Assembly: GCA_963575745.1 (NCBI GenBank)
Contig: CAUYUJ010015946.1
Span: 138,536-202,535, forward strand
DNA: 64,000 bases
Direction: 5' to 3'
Source of the DNA: Prorocentrum cordatum
Taxonomy: Eukaryota > Sar > Dinophyceae > Prorocentrales > Prorocentraceae
Of this stretch, positions 61,080 through 64,000 are shown one piece after another. The notes beneath the pieces are model-generated. The model saw nothing but the letters and a program-made list of their open reading frames with translations. It searched no databases and had not been told where the DNA came from. Position 1 is the stretch's first letter; every line of letters begins with the position of its first letter. The position numbers and the translations under genes are program-made.

Positions 61080-61460
61080 CTGACCTCCTCGCGTCGTGGA
61101 CAGACTTCGCGGCGGGAGGTGTTTGGCCGCTCTCAGCCTCGCGGCTGTGAATCGGGACGATCGAAATGGGTACTACGGAAAGAAGGGGCGCGACGCCCAA
61201 CAGCACTTCTCGTTCATTTTGGACAAGGGCTGTCCGCGCCGACGCGGACGTAGTTCATTGAAGGCATCTAGCCGCCTGCCCAACAGCGGCCGCTGTCTGT
61301 TTTGGACAACATTTGCTGTTGGACATTTTTTGTTGTTGTTCCGTACCCATCTTGGGCGTCCAAGATAACGAACGACTCAGGATGAAAAGGCTGTCCTAGG
61401 GAGTAGTCTAACTCAACCTCTGAGGGTCCACGTGAGCAAGTCACGACCTCGGAGGCCTGG
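61080..61460. mobile_element. Element Q, diverged and expanded
   Basis: GACCTCCTCGCGTCGTGG, GGCGGGAGGTGTTTGGCC at left; GACTCAGGATGAAAAGGCTG, CCTCTGAGGGTCC, CACGACCTCGGAGG at right. About 210 bp of foreign sequence (61155-61365) in the middle contains CCCAACAGC / GCTGTTGG words. Confidence 0.55.
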
Positions 61461-61815
61461 GCTGTCTCGAGGCTTACGGCTCCTGGGCGTGTCCACCAAA
61501 AAAACCAGAGATGCTCGCGGTCCGGCTCGATCCGGTCCGATCCCCACAATAATCTTCGGTTGTGATGTCGATCCGATCCGCTCGAGCACGAAGCGTCTCC
61601 CTCTCTGGCCGAGCCTGGTCCGCGATCCACAAGGTTCTGTCTCGATCCGATATTCGCGCCGGTTCCAGCGCGAGCCTGTCCGTTTCCGATCCTCGACCCG
61701 ACTCGGCCCAAGCCTGCCAGGCCTCGGCCCAGGAGGGGGGGGTGTCAGGATCGGTGCATGTGAATAGGTGGCGTCTCAAGGCTCATGCCTCTTTTCCACT
61801 CCCGTTCTCGTGGGG
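61461..61815. other. CGATCCGAT-rich stretch
   Basis: GATCCGATCCG, GTCCGATCC, CGATCCGATATTCG and GATCCTCGACCCGAC recur. Composition matches 12.85-13.1 and 14.34-14.52 kb. May be intronic. Confidence 0.4.
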
Positions 61816-61819
61816 CCGC

Positions 61820-61906
61820 GAGGTGGCCGTGGTGCGCGCGGGTGCAGCGATACCGCTCGTGGCGCTCCTGAAAGGATCGGCGCAGAGGGGTGTGCAGTGC
61901 GGGTAG
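61820..61906 (+). CDS. Partial exon, armadillo-repeat-like
   Basis: The frame reads VVRAGAAIPLVALLKG then SAQRGVQCG and a TAG at 61904. This is helix 3 of one repeat (AVVRAGAAI) and helix 1 of the next (PLVALLKG), the most conserved junction of the armadillo family. Codons are G/C-ending apart from five or six. Because the frame ends soon after the junction, a donor probably lies near GTGCAGTGCGG|GTAGGA (61903), where GTAGGA could act as 5' splice site. Scaffold role by family, partner unknown. Confidence 0.55.
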   Translation, partial: EVAVVRAGAAIPLVALLKGSAQRGVQCG

Positions 61907-62177
61907 GATGGCAGTGGGCCGGTCAGGGGTGAGGATCCAGGCTCCCCAGATGGGGCCGGGGCAGATGGGGTCGGAGGCTCGAGTCGCTTCGGGGATACAC
62001 TGGCGATGCGGTGCGATGTGGGGCTCGCCACCCTCGTTGAGGTAAGATGTTGGCTTTCCGATGGTCGAGGAGTGGGTTTCAAGAAGGAGGCGAAGAGAGA
62101 TGAGGAGGAGCAGCAGGAGCAGCACGAACAGCATCTGAGGCAAGACCAATGACATCGTGAGGTCCAGGAGGATTCTA
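61907..62177. other. No gene recognised
   Basis: Short frames; GGAGCAGCAGGAGCAGCACG near 62108. Confidence 0.3.
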
Positions 62178-62940
62178 TGGAGGAGGAGGAGGAGGAGGAG
62201 GAGGAGGAGGAGTAGGCGGAGCAAGTGTAATTATGATGATGGCCGTGGTGATGATGCTGATGACGATGATGATGCTGCTGCTGATGATGATGATGAGGAG
62301 GATGCTAATGATGATAGTAATGCTGCTACTGATGATGATGCTGCTGCTGATGACGACGATGCTGATGACGATGATGATGATGGTGATGATGATGATTCCG
62401 ATGGTGCTGCTGTTTATGATGAGGATGAGGATGAGGATGAGGAAGCGGATACTGATGATGATGCTGCTGATGCGGACGACAATTCTGATGATGACGCTGA
62501 TGATGATGATGACGGTGCTGATGATGCTGCTGCTGATGATGATGATGATGATGATGCTGATGATGATGATGATGATGATGGTGATGGTGATGGTGATGGT
62601 AATGTTGATGGCGATGATGATGTTGCTGAAGCTGCTGCTCCAGTTGCTGCTGCTGCAGTTGATGATGGTGACGATATGCTGTTGATGATGATGCTGTAGC
62701 TGATGATGCTGCTGATGATGATGATGATGATGATGATGATGGTGCTGTTGCTGATGACGATGCTGATGCTGCTGCTGCCGATGATGATGATGGTGATACT
62801 GATGTTGCTGATGATGCTGCTGATGAGGATGATGATGCTGATGTTGATGCTGCTGCTGATGATGATAATGCTGATCACCATGCTGATGATGCTGATGATT
62901 ATGATGCTGATGATGATGATGATGATGATGATGCTGATGC

Positions 62941-62973
<33 letters not shown>

Positions 62974-63370
62974 CGATGCTGGTGATGGTGATGGTAATGG
63001 TGATGATGATGGCGATGATGATGTTGCTGAAGCTGCTGCTCCGGTTGCTGCTGCTGCAGTTGATGATGATGACGATACGTTGTTGCTGATGATGATGCTG
63101 TAGCTGGTGATGATGATGATGATGATGGTGGTGCTGTTGCTGATGCTGATGCTGATGCTTCTGCTGATGCTGATGATGGTGATACTGATGTTGTTGATGA
63201 TGCTGCTGATGATGCTGATGATGCTGCTGCTGATGTTGATGCTGCTGCTGATGATGATGCTGATCACCATGATGATGCTGTTGATGATGATGCTGATGAT
63301 TCTGATGATGATGGTGATGATGCTGGTGATGATGCGATGATGATCATGATGCTGATGATGATGCTTTTTT
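62178..63370. repeat. GGA run then 1.15-kb GAT/GCT domain
   Basis: (GGA)n at 62178-62212, then degenerate GATGATGAT with GCT, GTT and GAC. GATGGCGATGATGATGTTGC with GAAGCTGCTGCTCC appears at about 62608 and 63010, so a segment near 400 bp is tandemly duplicated. Confidence 0.9.
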
Positions 63371-63749
63371 TGAGGAGGAGGGGGATGAGGAGGAGGATGA
63401 GGAGGAGGATGGGGGGAGCAAGCACCACCAGGATTATGTCAGCCCGTTGTGGTTGTGAAGGGAGATGACACATGAGAAGCGAATGACGTTTGGGGATGGA
63501 AGTGAAGAGGGTGGTAAGTGTGGTAGTGTACATTGCCCACAACAATTGATTCTTCACGCTTCGAGTATATCCCAACCCGCCCGATCAGACCCCCTGCCCA
63601 TGAGAGTTCACGGGACAAAATGTGCTAAGAGTTTCATATATCTAGTGAAACAAAGCGGGCAACCAGGATGACCAGAGAGATCTCTGAGAGCAAGGGGATG
63701 GCCTTCCAGGGCCTCTTCGAGCCACACCTGGGGCTCGCGGGGGAGGGGG
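63371..63749. other. No gene recognised
   Basis: GGATGAGGAGGA run at 63375-63415, then balanced sequence with short frames. Confidence 0.3.
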
Positions 63750-63835
63750 CGAGTGGAGGAGGAGGAGGAGCAGGAGGAGGAAGAGGAGGAGGAGGAGGAA
63801 AAGGAGGAGGAACAGGAGGAGGAGGAGGAGGAAGT
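63750..63835. repeat. GGA array
   Basis: GGA with GCA and AAA interruptions. Confidence 0.95.
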
Positions 63836-63849
63836 GGAATCGGCATACC

Positions 63850-63950
63850 GCCACTTGGGTCCTTGGTGAGACGTTCTTGGGAGCTCCTGGGGCCCTCTTT
63901 GGAGCTCCCTTGGGGCCATCTTGGAGGCTACGTATCAAAGGAGGGGAGGT
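63850..63950 (+). repeat. Family M fragment 11
   Basis: CTTGGGAGCTCCTGGGGCCC, CTTGGGGCCATCTTGGAGGC; runs toward the window edge. Confidence 0.65.
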
Positions 63951-64000
63951 CCTGAACTTCCCCCCCCGCCTGGCGCCATCCACATCGCGCCTTGGGGCGC

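Overview
This is eukaryotic, very GC-rich, repeat-saturated DNA. It has no operons, no ribosome binding sites and no long conserved reading frames. The best reading is a nuclear scaffold of a dinoflagellate. The evidence is: isolated armadillo-repeat-like exons with G/C-rich third codon positions; a decayed LINE whose endonuclease domain keeps its motif order; short terminal-inverted-repeat (TIR) elements that resemble introner elements, some bounded by the AG|G context seen in dinoflagellate introns; and one 18/22 match to the dinoflagellate spliced leader. The taxonomic call is inference; another GC-rich protist is possible. A run of 100 Ns (38554-38653) sits inside a GGA array, so this is a gapped assembly. 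Long open frames are abundant, but nearly all arise from triplet microsatellites (poly-Asp, His, Arg, Gly) or from G+C-rich tandem repeats.

Layout. 1-1306 is a 77-bp minisatellite. 1.4-10.3 kb is a dense mosaic of short TIR elements (families X, U, A, H, I, K, J, Q, R, E, B, D) with one armadillo-like exon. 10.6-16.2 kb holds GGA/GGT arrays and a frameshifted GC-rich coding-like stretch on the minus strand. 16.25-17.9 kb is a nest of five TIR families. 18.6-23.9 kb is a 5-kb GAT/GAC/GTC domain with an 887-bp tandem duplication. 27.2-32.2 kb, and again 36.8-40 kb and 56.9 kb, carry a dispersed composite repeat (family M) made of about 10-bp GGCC-TCTTGG units around a non-repetitive core. 35.3-36.7 kb is an 82-bp satellite followed by a CTA array. 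42.8-43.85 kb is a tetranucleotide array that turns into a pentanucleotide array. 45-49.4 kb is the most gene-like part, with a spliced exon, armadillo-like exons and the LINE. 52.4-54.1 kb is AT-rich triplets plus GGA and TGT arrays. 55.7-56.0 kb holds a convincing 3'-terminal coding exon. 57-61.5 kb is a second dense TIR mosaic. 62-63.4 kb is a second GAT domain.

The main story is the mobile elements. Family A (13 copies) makes 8-bp target duplications. Family B (9 copies) makes 5-bp duplications. Family C appears to use TA, and family T uses 5 bp. No transposase is visible for any of them, so all look non-autonomous. Three homologous copies of family D have been hit by A at three different positions or left empty, which gives internal filled/empty-site evidence. 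Family names used here (A, B, C and so on) are my own labels for groups seen within this window; no database search was possible. Protein function is supported only for the LINE endonuclease remnant and, at motif level, the armadillo-like exons.
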